From Synechococcus sp. UW140 (GTDB taxonomy: Bacteria; Cyanobacteriota; Cyanobacteriia; PCC-6307; Cyanobiaceae), in contig NZ_UCOB01000020.1 in assembly GCF_900474295.1 (NCBI RefSeq), positions 1 to 64,000 of the forward strand: DNA of 64,000 bases, given 5' to 3'. The translations under genes and the position numbers were made by a program. A model generated the notes under the pieces. That model had not been told where the DNA came from. It did not search any database and saw only the letters and a program-made list of their open reading frames with translations. Shown one piece after another: positions 55,690 through 64,000 of the stretch; the stretch's first letter is position 1, and the number at the start of each line of letters is the position of its first letter.

Positions 55690-57585
55690 ATGAGTTTCCG
55701 TTCTGATCGCCGTTCTTCCGGCGATGGCCGTCCCTTTAGTGGCGGTCGTCCTTCCGGTGCAGGACGTCCAGGGGGTGCATCTCGCTCCTCCGCTGGAGGC
55801 AGGCCATTTCGTGGGCGTTCCGATCGTGATCGTCGTGTCGACCGCGATGGTGGTGCTGAGCGTGATGGCCGATCTCCACGCGGGGATCGCTTTGATCGTG
55901 GTAATCGCTTTGATCAAGGAGAACGACCCCAGCGAGAGGGACGCTTTAACAGGGATGGCCGCTTCAATCAGGAGGCCCGCTCGGAGCGCAGTTCCGACGT
56001 CGGTGGTCGCTCTCGATTTGATCGTTTTGACCGCAAGGCAGCTCCTGGCCGGCCTGGTCGCGTCGAGCGAAACGGACGCTTTGATCGCAAGGATCGCTTT
56101 GAAGGCAAGGAGCGTTTTGATCGCCGCGACCGTGGCCCCAGTGAGCGTGGCCCCGGTGAGCGCTCTTCCTCTGACCGCTTGTCCAGCGACCGTCCCTCAC
56201 GCGACCGGTTTTCCGGCGATCGTGGTCCCCGCGACCGTTACCCCAGTAATCGTTCTGAGCGTTCCAACCAACGCTTCTCCTCCAGGCCTGAGCGTGGATC
56301 GTCATCGAGTTCGGAGCGATTCAGAGGGCGCCAAGGCTTCAGAAGTGGCTCCCGTCGTGGTGGCTGGGCTCGAGACACCTCACCGAATCAGTTTGATCAG
56401 GCCCAGCGGCAGGGTGAGGAACTAGCCCATTCCCCCGATGCCCAGGCTGATGACATGCTCTGGGGACGCCATGCCACCCAGGCAGCCCTTGAGGCCGGGC
56501 GTCCGATTCACCGGATTTGGTGCACCGCTGAGCTGCGCAGCTCACCGAAATTCCTTCAATTGCTCAGGGATGCCAAGGCCTCTGGTGTGTTGGTCGAGGA
56601 GGTCACTTGGGCCCGACTCGGTCAGCTCAGCGGCGGTGCTGTGCATCAGGGCATTGCTCTGCAGACCGCTTCTGCTGAAACGCTTGATCTGCATACCTTG
56701 GTGGAGGGTTGCGCTGCCCTTGGTGAGCCGCCTCTGCTGTTGGCCCTGGATGGCCTCACCGATCCCCATAATCTCGGCGCCATTGTCCGTTCCGCTGAAG
56801 CCCTCGGTGCCCACGGCGTTGTTTTGCCTCAGCGGCGCAGTGCTGGGCTTACCGGCTCTGTGGCCAAGGTTGCCGCCGGTGCTTTGGAGCATCTACCGGT
56901 GGCCAGAGTCGTCAATCTCAACCGCTCTCTGGAAACCCTTAAAGATGCTGGTTATCGCGTGGTTGGCTTGGCGGAAGAAGGTGATGTGACCTTGCCGGAA
57001 GCCGATCTGGAGGGGCCGCTTGTGGTGGTCACCGGTTCAGAAGGCAACGGTTTGTCGTTGCTCACACGCCGCCACTGCGACCAGTTGATCCGCATCCCAC
57101 TGCGGGGCATTACGCCAAGCCTGAATGCCTCTGTGGCGACGGCGATGTGTCTGTATGAAGTCGCTAGACGCGGCTGGATGAAGGATCTCAAGGGCCAGGC
57201 ACCTTCTCCTCCGATCATTCGCCCCCGCTGCGCTGGTTTGGATTCAGACCCGATCGCCACCCTCAAGACGGACGAGGCCGCTGGAACAGACGAGGCGCTT
57301 GAGACTGCTGCTGGATCTGAGACAGTTGTTGGATCTGAGACTGTTGGAGTCTCTGAGATCGCTTTAGAGCCTGAGGCGATTGCTGCTGCTGAGGCTTCGC
57401 CTCAGCCTCCTTACGAGGATGCACCTGTTGCATCACCTGAGGTTGCGCTGAATCCTGACGACATCGCACCGGCTCTCGAGGCTGTGTCGCAGCGTCCTTC
57501 GGAGGTTGAACTCGAATTCGAGCGAGATGAACAGAGTGCAGCACAGGTGGATGTTGTTCCCTTCCAGGACAGCGTGGAACTCTGA
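55690..57585 (+). CDS. rlmB: 23S rRNA 2'-O-methyltransferase RlmB-like (SPOUT) with long disordered tails
   Basis: A 631-residue protein. Residues 1-245 are disordered and rich in Arg, Asp, Gly, Ser and Phe (many RFDR, DRF and RDR repeats). Residues about 255-330 are the TrmH substrate-binding domain (WGRHATQAALEAGRPIHRIW); about 345-490 the SPOUT fold, with NLGAIVRSAEALGAHGVV, TGSEGNGLSL and IPLRGITPSLNASVATAM. A final 130 residues are acidic and low-complexity. Canonical RlmB is about 245 residues, so both tails are additions. Probable Gm2251-type methylation. Confidence 0.88.
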   Translation: MSFRSDRRSSGDGRPFSGGRPSGAGRPGGASRSSAGGRPFRGRSDRDRRVDRDGGAERDGRSPRGDRFDRGNRFDQGERPQREGRFNRDGRFNQEARSERSSDVGGRSRFDRFDRKAAPGRPGRVERNGRFDRKDRFEGKERFDRRDRGPSERGPGERSSSDRLSSDRPSRDRFSGDRGPRDRYPSNRSERSNQRFSSRPERGSSSSSERFRGRQGFRSGSRRGGWARDTSPNQFDQAQRQGEELAHSPDAQADDMLWGRHATQAALEAGRPIHRIWCTAELRSSPKFLQLLRDAKASGVLVEEVTWARLGQLSGGAVHQGIALQTASAETLDLHTLVEGCAALGEPPLLLALDGLTDPHNLGAIVRSAEALGAHGVVLPQRRSAGLTGSVAKVAAGALEHLPVARVVNLNRSLETLKDAGYRVVGLAEEGDVTLPEADLEGPLVVVTGSEGNGLSLLTRRHCDQLIRIPLRGITPSLNASVATAMCLYEVARRGWMKDLKGQAPSPPIIRPRCAGLDSDPIATLKTDEAAGTDEALETAAGSETVVGSETVGVSEIALEPEAIAAAEASPQPPYEDAPVASPEVALNPDDIAPALEAVSQRPSEVELEFERDEQSAAQVDVVPFQDSVEL

Positions 57586-57625
57586 TCCTCTGCTCGACTC
57601 CCCTGATCAAGTGCAGCCAGGCGTT

Positions 57626-57660
57626 AGGAAGCAGTGCAGAATGGAACTGTTCTGCTTCCT
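57626..57660 (+). promoter_or_regulatory. Perfect 9-bp inverted repeat in front of the DUF1816 gene
   Basis: AGGAAGCAG (57626-57634) pairs with CTGCTTCCT (57652-57660), and an alternative inner stem GCAGAA/TTCTGC (57636-57641, 57650-57655) competes with it. It ends 6 bp before the ATG, so it could hold the ribosome site in a fold. No T-run is present. Confidence 0.45.
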
Positions 57661-57666
57661 TCGTTG

Positions 57667-57915
57667 ATGGGCCTCCTGAATAGGCCGCTGCGCAGTTTTG
57701 CCAACGGTCTTGGATTGGCTTGGTGGGCTCGGGTTGAGACCCAGGGCCCTGATGTCTCTTATTGGTTCGGACCGTTCGTCACCCGCGCCAGCCTCCAGAA
57801 GCAGCTGCCTGCTTTCCTCGAGGATGTGGCCTCTGAGTCACCGTCTGATATCAGCCATACCCTTCTGCGCTGTCGTCGTGGTGAGCCGTTCACCATCAGC
57901 GCTGACGACGGCTGA
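57667..57915 (+). CDS. DUF1816 domain-containing protein
   Basis: An 82-residue protein with the DUF1816 core AWWARVETQGPDVSYWFGPFVTRASLQKQLPAFLEDV, a family restricted to cyanobacteria and linked by some to phycobilisome-type (CpcD-like) folds. Function unknown. The ATG at 57667 is chosen over an upstream in-frame TTG-led extension. Confidence 0.85.
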   Translation: MGLLNRPLRSFANGLGLAWWARVETQGPDVSYWFGPFVTRASLQKQLPAFLEDVASESPSDISHTLLRCRRGEPFTISADDG

Positions 57916-57946
57916 TAGCGTCGCAGCTGTGTAGCAGTCCATCACG

Positions 57947-59410
57947 ATGGCGATCGCCGAGTGGCGTCAGCAACTGGTGAGCGGTGAGATGTCGGCCCGT
58001 GAACTCACGGACCAACATCTTGCGCGTATCGCCGCCGTTGAACCCAGCCTCAACGCCTATCTCGAGGTGACGGCTGACCGTGCCCGAGCCGATGCCGATC
58101 GCATCGACCAGGCCCGCAGTGCCGGTGAGGACCTGCCTCCATTGGCGGGCGTTCCTCTTGCAATTAAGGACAACCTCTGCACCAAAGGGGTTCCGACCAC
58201 TTGTGCCAGTCGCATGCTTGCTGGCTTCGTGCCCCCTTACGAGTCCACGGTCACTGGCCGACTCTGGGATGCAGGAGCAGTGTTGCTGGGCAAGACCAAC
58301 CTCGATGAATTCGCCATGGGCGGCTCCACCGAGACCTCAGCGTTCGGCCCTACGGCCAATCCATGGAACGTTGACCACGTGCCGGGCGGCAGTTCAGGCG
58401 GGAGTGCCGCTGCCCTCGCTGCGGGTGCGTGCATGGCTTCACTTGGCTCCGATACGGGTGGCTCGATTCGTCAACCCGCCTCCTTCTGTGGCGTCGTCGG
58501 TCTCAAGCCCACGTATGGGCGCATTAGTCGTTACGGCCTGGTGGCCTTTGCCAGCTCCCTCGACCAGGTCGGACCGTTCAGCTCCAGCGTCGCCGATACA
58601 GCCGCGTTACTGCAGGTGATGGCGGGTTACGACCCTCGTGATTCCACCTCCCTGAAGGTGCCTGTTCCTGATTACAGCGCTGATCTGGAGAAGCCGATTA
58701 AGGGCCTGAGGGTTGGCCTTGTGCGTGAGTGTTTCGAGCAGGACGGACTCTCTGCTGAGGTCAAGGCCTCTGTGCTCGCTGCAGCTGAACAGCTTCAGGC
58801 CCTCGGAGCCGAATTGGTGGATGTCAGCTGCCCACGCTTTACCGACGGCATCGCCACCTATTACGTCATTGCGCCGTCGGAGGCCTCCGCCAATCTGGCC
58901 CGCTACGACGGCGTGAAGTATGGCTTCCGGGCCGAAGATGCTGACAGTCTTGCTGCCATGACATCCCGCAGCCGTGCTGAGGGTTTTGGCAGTGAGGTGC
59001 AGCGCCGCATCCTGATTGGCACCTATGCCCTCTCGGCTGGATATGTCGACGCCTATTACAAAAAGGCCCAACAGGTGCGCACCTTGATTCGCCGTGACTT
59101 CGACGCTGCGTACCAGACGGTGGATGTTCTGCTGACGCCCACAGCGCCGACCACCTCCTTCCGCAATGGCGCCCACGCTGATGATCCCCTGGCCATGTAC
59201 CTGGCGGATCTGCTCACCATCCCCGCCAATTTGGCTGGCCTGCCAGCGATCAGCGTGCCTTGCGGTTTCGACAGTGCAGGCCTTCCCATCGGCCTGCAGC
59301 TGATCGGGAATGTTCTGGAGGAGTCCCGCCTGCTTCAGGTGGCCCATCAGTACGAGCAGTCAGCCCAGGTGATGGCGACATCTCCGCAGGGGGCTCTGAT
59401 TCCTGCGTGA
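57947..59410 (+). CDS. gatA: Aspartyl/glutamyl-tRNA(Asn/Gln) amidotransferase subunit A
   Basis: A 487-residue amidase of the GatCAB complex converting Glu-tRNA(Gln) to Gln-tRNA(Gln). Catalytic Lys74 is in [19 protein letters not shown], and the Ser-cisSer part is in [15 protein letters not shown] and [16 protein letters not shown]. Normal length. Confidence 0.96.
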   Translation: MAIAEWRQQLVSGEMSARELTDQHLARIAAVEPSLNAYLEVTADRARADADRIDQARSAGEDLPPLAGVPLAIKDNLCTKGVPTTCASRMLAGFVPPYESTVTGRLWDAGAVLLGKTNLDEFAMGGSTETSAFGPTANPWNVDHVPGGSSGGSAAALAAGACMASLGSDTGGSIRQPASFCGVVGLKPTYGRISRYGLVAFASSLDQVGPFSSSVADTAALLQVMAGYDPRDSTSLKVPVPDYSADLEKPIKGLRVGLVRECFEQDGLSAEVKASVLAAAEQLQALGAELVDVSCPRFTDGIATYYVIAPSEASANLARYDGVKYGFRAEDADSLAAMTSRSRAEGFGSEVQRRILIGTYALSAGYVDAYYKKAQQVRTLIRRDFDAAYQTVDVLLTPTAPTTSFRNGAHADDPLAMYLADLLTIPANLAGLPAISVPCGFDSAGLPIGLQLIGNVLEESRLLQVAHQYEQSAQVMATSPQGALIPA

Positions 59411-59496
59411 CCCTGATCTCGACCCATGCCCCCTAGATCTGGGGTCATGTGCTCGGCTGGCACCCTCCATCTTGCGTTGCCTCTTAGGCTGGGGGC

Positions 59497-62400
59497 ATGG
59501 CATTCGTCCCTCTCCACAACCACAGTGATTACAGCCTCCTGGATGGGGCATCACAGTTGCCGCAGATGGTGGAGCGGGCCAAGGCCTTGGGGATGCCCGC
59601 CTTGGCACTCACCGATCATGGGGTGATGTATGGCGCTGTGGAGCTGTTGAAGCTCTGCAAGGGGGCTGGCATCAAGCCGATCATCGGCAATGAGATGTAT
59701 GTGGTGAACGGATCGATCGATGATCCGCAGCAGAAGAAGGAGCGTCGCTATCACCTGGTCGTTCTCGCCAAGAACGCCACCGGCTATCGCAATCTGGTCA
59801 AACTCACCAGCATCAGTCACCTGCGCGGCATGCGGGGCCGCGGCATCTTTTCCAGGGCTTGCATTGATAAGCACCTGTTGCAGCAGTACAGCGAAGGTTT
59901 GATCATCGCCACTGCCTGTCTCGGCGGCGAAATTCCTCAGGCGATTTTGCGGGGTCGTCCGGAAGTGGCCCGGGATGTGGCTCGTTGGTATCAAAGCGTG
60001 TTCGGCGACGATTTTTATCTGGAGATACAGGACCACGGCTCTCAGGAAGACCGGATCGTCAATGTGGAGATCGCTCGGATTGCCAAGGAACTGGGAATCG
60101 GTCTGATCGCTACCAACGACGCCCACTACCTCACACGTCATGACGTGGAAGCGCACGATGCCCTCTTGTGCGTGCTCACCGGCAAGCTGATCTCCGACGA
60201 GAAACGGCTGCGATACACCGGCACGGAGTTCATTCGCAGCGAAGAGGAGATGGGGCGGTTGTTCGCCGATCATCTCGAACCCGAGATCGTCCAGGAAGCG
60301 ATTGCCACCACATCCCTCGTGGCCGACAAGGTTGAGGACTATGACATCCTGGGCCGCTATCAAATGCCCCGTTTTCCGATACCGGAGGGGCATAGTCCGG
60401 TGAGCTACCTCAAAGAGGTGACCGATCAGGGGCTTCGGGATCGTTTGGGTCTTGCTGCCGATGCATCGATCGATGCCGACTACGGCGAACGCCTGACCTA
60501 CGAGCTCGGAATTATGGAGCAGATGGGCTTCCCCACCTACTTTCTCGTGGTTTGGGACTACATCCGCTTTGCCAGAGAACAGGGGATTCCTGTGGGGCCT
60601 GGGCGTGGCTCGGCAGCCGGCTCCTTAGTGGCCTATGCCCTCGGAATCACCAACATCGATCCAGTCAGCAACGGTTTGCTCTTTGAGCGTTTTCTCAATC
60701 CAGAGCGCAAGTCGATGCCTGATATCGACACCGACTTCTGCATCGAGCGCCGCGGTGAGGTGATCGATTACGTCACCCGTCGCTACGGCGAAGACAAGGT
60801 GGCCCAGATCATCACCTTCAACCGCATGACCTCAAAGGCCGTGCTCAAGGATGTGGCACGCGTGTTGGATATTCCCTATGGCGATGCCGATCGTCTGGCC
60901 AAGCTGATCCCTGTGGCCCGCGGCAAGCCAGCCAAGTTGGCGGCAATGATCGGCGATGAATCGCCCAATCCCGATTTCCGCGAGAAGTATCAGAAGGATC
61001 CGGTAGTGAAACGATGGGTCGACATGGCAATGCGGATCGAGGGCACCAACAAGACCTTTGGTGTGCATGCCGCAGGTGTGGTGATTGCAGCCGATCCCCT
61101 CGACGAATTGGTGCCGTTACAGCGCAACAACGACGGTCAGGTGATCACTCAATACTTCATGGAAGACGTTGAGTCGATGGGGTTGCTCAAGATGGACTTC
61201 CTGGGGTTGAAGAACCTCACGATGATCGACAAGACCCTGGAACTGGTGGAATCGAATTTTGGTGAGCGCATCGATCCCGACAAGCTTCCTCCCCAAGACC
61301 CCGACACGTTCGCTCTTCTGGCCCGTGGCGACCTGGAGGGCATCTTCCAGCTTGAATCCAGCGGCATGCGCCAGATCGTGCGCGACCTAAGGCCTTCGTC
61401 CCTGGAGGACATTTCCTCGATTCTTGCCCTCTATCGACCTGGGCCTCTGGATGCCGGCTTAATCCCCAAGTTCATCAACCGGAAGCACGGGCGTGAGGCG
61501 ATTGACTTTGCTCATCAGGCCTTGGAGCCGATTCTCCAGGAGACCTACGGGATCATGGTGTATCAGGAGCAGATCATGAAGATCGCTCAGGATCTGGCGG
61601 GCTATTCCCTTGGTGAAGCCGACCTACTCCGCCGTGCGATGGGAAAGAAAAAGGTGTCCGAGATGCAGAAGCATCGCGGCATCTTTGTGAAGGGTGCCAG
61701 CGAGCGTGGGGTAGCCGAGAAGGTCGCCGACGAACTCTTCGATCAGATGGTTCTGTTTGCTGAGTATTGCTTCAACAAGAGCCATTCCACCGCCTACGGC
61801 GCAGTCACTTACCAGACAGCTTTCCTCAAGGCCCACTACCCGGTGGCTTACATGGCGGCTCTGCTCACGGTGAATGCCGGAGCGAGTGACAAGGTGCAGC
61901 GCTACATCTCCAATTGCAATGCCATGGGGATTGAAGTGATGCCTCCCGATGTGAATGCTTCAGGCATCGATTTCACCCCAACGGGGCAGCGCATCCTGTT
62001 TGGCCTCTCCGCTGTTCGCAATCTTGGCGATGGCGCCATCCGTCATCTGATTGCCAGCCGGGAGGCCGACGGTCCGTTCCAATCCCTGCCTGATCTGTGT
62101 GATCGCCTGCCTTCCTCGGTGCTCAATCGTCGCAGCCTCGAATCGCTCATTCACTGCGGCGCTCTTGATGCTCTTGAGCTCAATGCCAACCGTGCGCAGT
62201 TGATGGCGGATCTTGATCTGCTGCTTGATTGGGCCTCCTCCAGGGCAAAGGATCGGCAGAGCGGCCAGGGCAATCTGTTTGATTTGATGGCTGCCGCCAC
62301 CTCGACTGAAGGCGAGACGGGCAACGATCTGAGCCTGGCTCCGAAGGCCTCCCCTGTGCCTGATTACCACCCCACTGAGAAGCTCAGACTTGAGAAGGAA

Positions 62401-63030
62401 CTGGTGGGTTTTTATCTCTCCGATCACCCCCTCAAGCAACTCACCGCCCCGGCCAAACTCCTAGCGCCGATCGGTCTAGGCAGCCTTGAGGAGCAGGCCG
62501 ACAAGGCCAAGGTGAGTGCGATCGCCATGGTGAGTGAATATCGCCAGGTGACAACGCGAAAGGGAGACCGTATGGCGGTTCTCACCCTGGAAGATCTCAC
62601 CGGCAGCTGCGAAGCCGTTGTGTTTCCCAAGAGCTACGCCCGTCTTTCAGATCATCTGATGGCGGAAGCACGCTTGCTGGTTTGGGCAGTGGTTGATCGC
62701 AGGGATGAACGCGTGCAACTGATCGTCGATGACTGTCGGGCGATCGATGATCTGCATCTTCTCTTGGTTGAGCTTCAACCCGATCAGGCCAGTGATGTGG
62801 CTGTGCAGCACAAACTCCGGGAATGTCTGCATGCCCATCGTCCGGAACAGGACGAACTTGGCGTGCGTGTTCCCGTGGTTGCCGCAGTGCGCAACGGGGG
62901 CGACGTGCGTTATGTGCGCTTGGGATCCCAATTCTGCGTCAAAAATGCCCAGCTGGCGGCCAGTTACCTTAAGGAACAGGCCTTTGAAGCCAGCACCAAA
63001 GCTCTGTTTAGTGGGGCCCCACCCGCCTGA
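59497..63030 (+). CDS. dnaE: DNA polymerase III alpha subunit (intact, no intein)
   Basis: A 1177-residue replicative polymerase. N-terminal PHP domain begins [17 protein letters not shown]; the polymerase active site has [16 protein letters not shown] and [18 protein letters not shown]-terminal OB-type region follows ([29 protein letters not shown]). [15 protein letters not shown] is continuous, so the split-intein site known from Synechocystis-type dnaE is empty. Confidence 0.97.
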   Translation: MAFVPLHNHSDYSLLDGASQLPQMVERAKALGMPALALTDHGVMYGAVELLKLCKGAGIKPIIGNEMYVVNGSIDDPQQKKERRYHLVVLAKNATGYRNLVKLTSISHLRGMRGRGIFSRACIDKHLLQQYSEGLIIATACLGGEIPQAILRGRPEVARDVARWYQSVFGDDFYLEIQDHGSQEDRIVNVEIARIAKELGIGLIATNDAHYLTRHDVEAHDALLCVLTGKLISDEKRLRYTGTEFIRSEEEMGRLFADHLEPEIVQEAIATTSLVADKVEDYDILGRYQMPRFPIPEGHSPVSYLKEVTDQGLRDRLGLAADASIDADYGERLTYELGIMEQMGFPTYFLVVWDYIRFAREQGIPVGPGRGSAAGSLVAYALGITNIDPVSNGLLFERFLNPERKSMPDIDTDFCIERRGEVIDYVTRRYGEDKVAQIITFNRMTSKAVLKDVARVLDIPYGDADRLAKLIPVARGKPAKLAAMIGDESPNPDFREKYQKDPVVKRWVDMAMRIEGTNKTFGVHAAGVVIAADPLDELVPLQRNNDGQVITQYFMEDVESMGLLKMDFLGLKNLTMIDKTLELVESNFGERIDPDKLPPQDPDTFALLARGDLEGIFQLESSGMRQIVRDLRPSSLEDISSILALYRPGPLDAGLIPKFINRKHGREAIDFAHQALEPILQETYGIMVYQEQIMKIAQDLAGYSLGEADLLRRAMGKKKVSEMQKHRGIFVKGASERGVAEKVADELFDQMVLFAEYCFNKSHSTAYGAVTYQTAFLKAHYPVAYMAALLTVNAGASDKVQRYISNCNAMGIEVMPPDVNASGIDFTPTGQRILFGLSAVRNLGDGAIRHLIASREADGPFQSLPDLCDRLPSSVLNRRSLESLIHCGALDALELNANRAQLMADLDLLLDWASSRAKDRQSGQGNLFDLMAAATSTEGETGNDLSLAPKASPVPDYHPTEKLRLEKELVGFYLSDHPLKQLTAPAKLLAPIGLGSLEEQADKAKVSAIAMVSEYRQVTTRKGDRMAVLTLEDLTGSCEAVVFPKSYARLSDHLMAEARLLVWAVVDRRDERVQLIVDDCRAIDDLHLLLVELQPDQASDVAVQHKLRECLHAHRPEQDELGVRVPVVAAVRNGGDVRYVRLGSQFCVKNAQLAASYLKEQAFEASTKALFSGAPPA

Positions 63031-63066
63031 TTGTCCTGCCCTGGAATGCCTTAAGGATTTGGCCCT

Positions 63067-63477
63067 TTAGGTCTTGCTGTTCTGTGCCTTCATCGATGAG
63101 CGCAGTCGTTGCAAGTTGGGTTTGATGTGCTCAATGCCCAGCAGACTTCCTGGCTGCGGTTCCCAGCTTGCAGACAGCACTCCATAACTTAAGCCCAGGA
63201 GGCCCAACAAGAAGCAGGCGCCAGAGCTGATCAGGGTGACGCCTGGTGGAATATCGAGGATCTGACGACTCACCAGCAGATAGCTGATCACAAACACCGC
63301 CATGCCCATCACGGAGGGCACACCCGTCGCAATGGCGACACGACGCGCCATCCGATTCGCCACCGCTTTGGGGATGGGTTCGGATGACGTTTTTGCCGAT
63401 CCGCGGCCTGTGCTGCCGCTGTTGTCGTCGGCTGACCTGCGGGGTTCAAACGGCAAGGGTTTGCGCTGGTCGACCAT
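63067..63477 (-). CDS. PAM68-family protein
   Basis: A 136-residue membrane protein with a polar N-terminus (DNSGSTGRGSAKTSSEPIPKAVANRMARR), two helices (IATGVPSVMGMAVFVISYLL and VTLISSGACFLLGLLGLSYGV) and WEPQPGSLLG at the second loop end. Matches the PAM68/DUF3464 family involved in photosystem II assembly. Convergent with dnaE and downstream of rpsO on the same strand. Confidence 0.88.
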   Translation of the reverse strand: MVDQRKPLPFEPRRSADDNSGSTGRGSAKTSSEPIPKAVANRMARRVAIATGVPSVMGMAVFVISYLLVSRQILDIPPGVTLISSGACFLLGLLGLSYGVLSASWEPQPGSLLGIEHIKPNLQRLRSSMKAQNSKT

Positions 63478-63503
63478 GGCAGAAAGCTGGCTGGTGCGGC
63501 GAA

Positions 63504-63773
63504 TCAGCCGCGGATGCCCAGTTTGCCAATCAGATTGCTGTAGCGCTGCTCGCTCTTGTCACGCACATAGCTCAGCAGACGCTTGCGGCGACCGATCATC
63601 TTGAGCAGACCCTGACGGGAGGAGAAGTCGTGGATGTTCTGCTGCAGGTGGCTGCTGAGCTTCGAGATGCGCTCGGTCAGCATGGCTACCTGAACCTCAG
63701 CCGAACCGGTATCGGTGGCGTGGGTCTGGTGCGTGTTGATCAGTTGCTGCTTCTGAGTGGTATCGAGCGACAT
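63504..63773 (-). CDS. rpsO: 30S ribosomal protein S15
   Basis: An 89-residue ribosomal protein with the S15 core [45 protein letters not shown] and the C-terminal [10 protein letters not shown]. Located between ruvA and the PAM68 gene on the same strand. Confidence 0.97.
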   Translation of the reverse strand: MSLDTTQKQQLINTHQTHATDTGSAEVQVAMLTERISKLSSHLQQNIHDFSSRQGLLKMIGRRKRLLSYVRDKSEQRYSNLIGKLGIRG

Positions 63774-63827
63774 GCGCGGCGTCTGGCCCTAACAGTGCAA
63801 ACACCCAATTTACCCCCTCGCCTGCCC

Positions 63828-64000
63828 CTAAGCCGATGATCGGCTCAGCCAACGCAGGCTTTCGCGCAGCCAGCCATCGGTGTCAGTTGTTGCTGGTGGT
63901 TCAGCCCCTGATGCAACGGCGCGCATCGCCCGGCGGATTTCCAAGTCTTCGTAGCCGAGTGTTTCTAGGGTCTGCTGCAACTCCTGGAGGGGGTCCCCCT
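63828..64000 (-). CDS. ruvA: Holliday junction helicase subunit RuvA, C-terminal fragment
   Basis: Only the last 56 codons are in the window. They read [20 protein letters not shown], then AMRAVAS, a linker PPATTDTD and a C-terminal WLRESLRWL. This matches RuvA domain III, which contacts RuvB. The gene continues past 64000. rpsO starts 54 bp downstream. Confidence 0.85.
   Translation of the reverse strand, partial: GDPLQELQQTLETLGYEDLEIRRAMRAVASGAEPPATTDTDGWLRESLRWLSRSSA

Noticed and set aside
55724-56425. Hydrophobic plus-strand frame inside the rlmB N-terminus
   Set aside because: It looks like a membrane protein only because the Arg/Asp codons of the repeat-rich tail read as Val/Ile/Ala when shifted by one base.

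Overview
The window is a stretch of a marine picocyanobacterial chromosome, most likely Synechococcus (subcluster 5.1 type) or a close Cyanobium relative. Pointers seen directly are the phylloquinone genes menD-menB, a glycogen synthase, a cyAbrB regulator, a DUF1816 protein, a PAM68-type photosystem II assembly factor, a SomA-type porin with an SLH domain, a glucosylglycerate (compatible solute) cluster, and PtrA-like and IdiB-like Crp regulators. Organism assignment is inference from gene content; no rRNA is present.

Layout. 1-2.5 kb: C-terminally cut gene for a DUF4347 protein with ten 42-residue RCC1-like repeats and a SWM-type repeat (probable giant secreted or surface protein). 2.7-13.9 kb: housekeeping genes (DUF4336, DUF760, signal peptidase I, menD, menB, an L,D-transpeptidase, glgA, mscL, murF) with small membrane or secreted proteins between them. 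13.9-17.8 kb: glucosylglycerate locus (HAD phosphatase and GH13 phosphorylase on the minus strand, back to back with the glucosyl-phosphoglycerate synthase). 18-26.5 kb: glmU, cyAbrB with a Fur-box-like palindrome upstream, an MnmC-like methyltransferase, aroA and a large DUF2339 membrane protein. 26.5-34.2 kb: a more AT-rich iron-handling island with two Crp-type regulators, ferritin, several small uncharacterised ORFs, a porin, a PiuC-type dioxygenase and the iron-binding protein FutA/IdiA. 34.2-46.9 kb: ubiD, comB, nitrilase, cell-wall amidase, murI, solanesyl diphosphate synthase, acs, peroxiredoxin, a DEDDh exonuclease. 46.9-49 kb: phosphate-stress pair pstS and ptrA, then tRNA-Pro. 49-64 kb: msrA with a tiny coupled membrane ORF, an ABC exporter, trpD, carA, a STAS protein with an apparently non-canonical start, Mini-RNase III, rlmB with long disordered tails, gatA, dnaE (not split), PAM68, rpsO and the 3' end of ruvA.

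Functional links. Plastoquinone and phylloquinone supply (menD, menB, ubiD, sds), peptidoglycan synthesis and remodelling (murF, murI, glmU, amidase, L,D-transpeptidase), iron and phosphate stress response, and osmolyte turnover are all represented. The most interesting unexplained signals are the iron island with its small ORFs and shared promoter motifs, the terminator-like hairpin placed just before trpD, the missing normal start codon of the STAS gene, and the short coupled ORF behind msrA.
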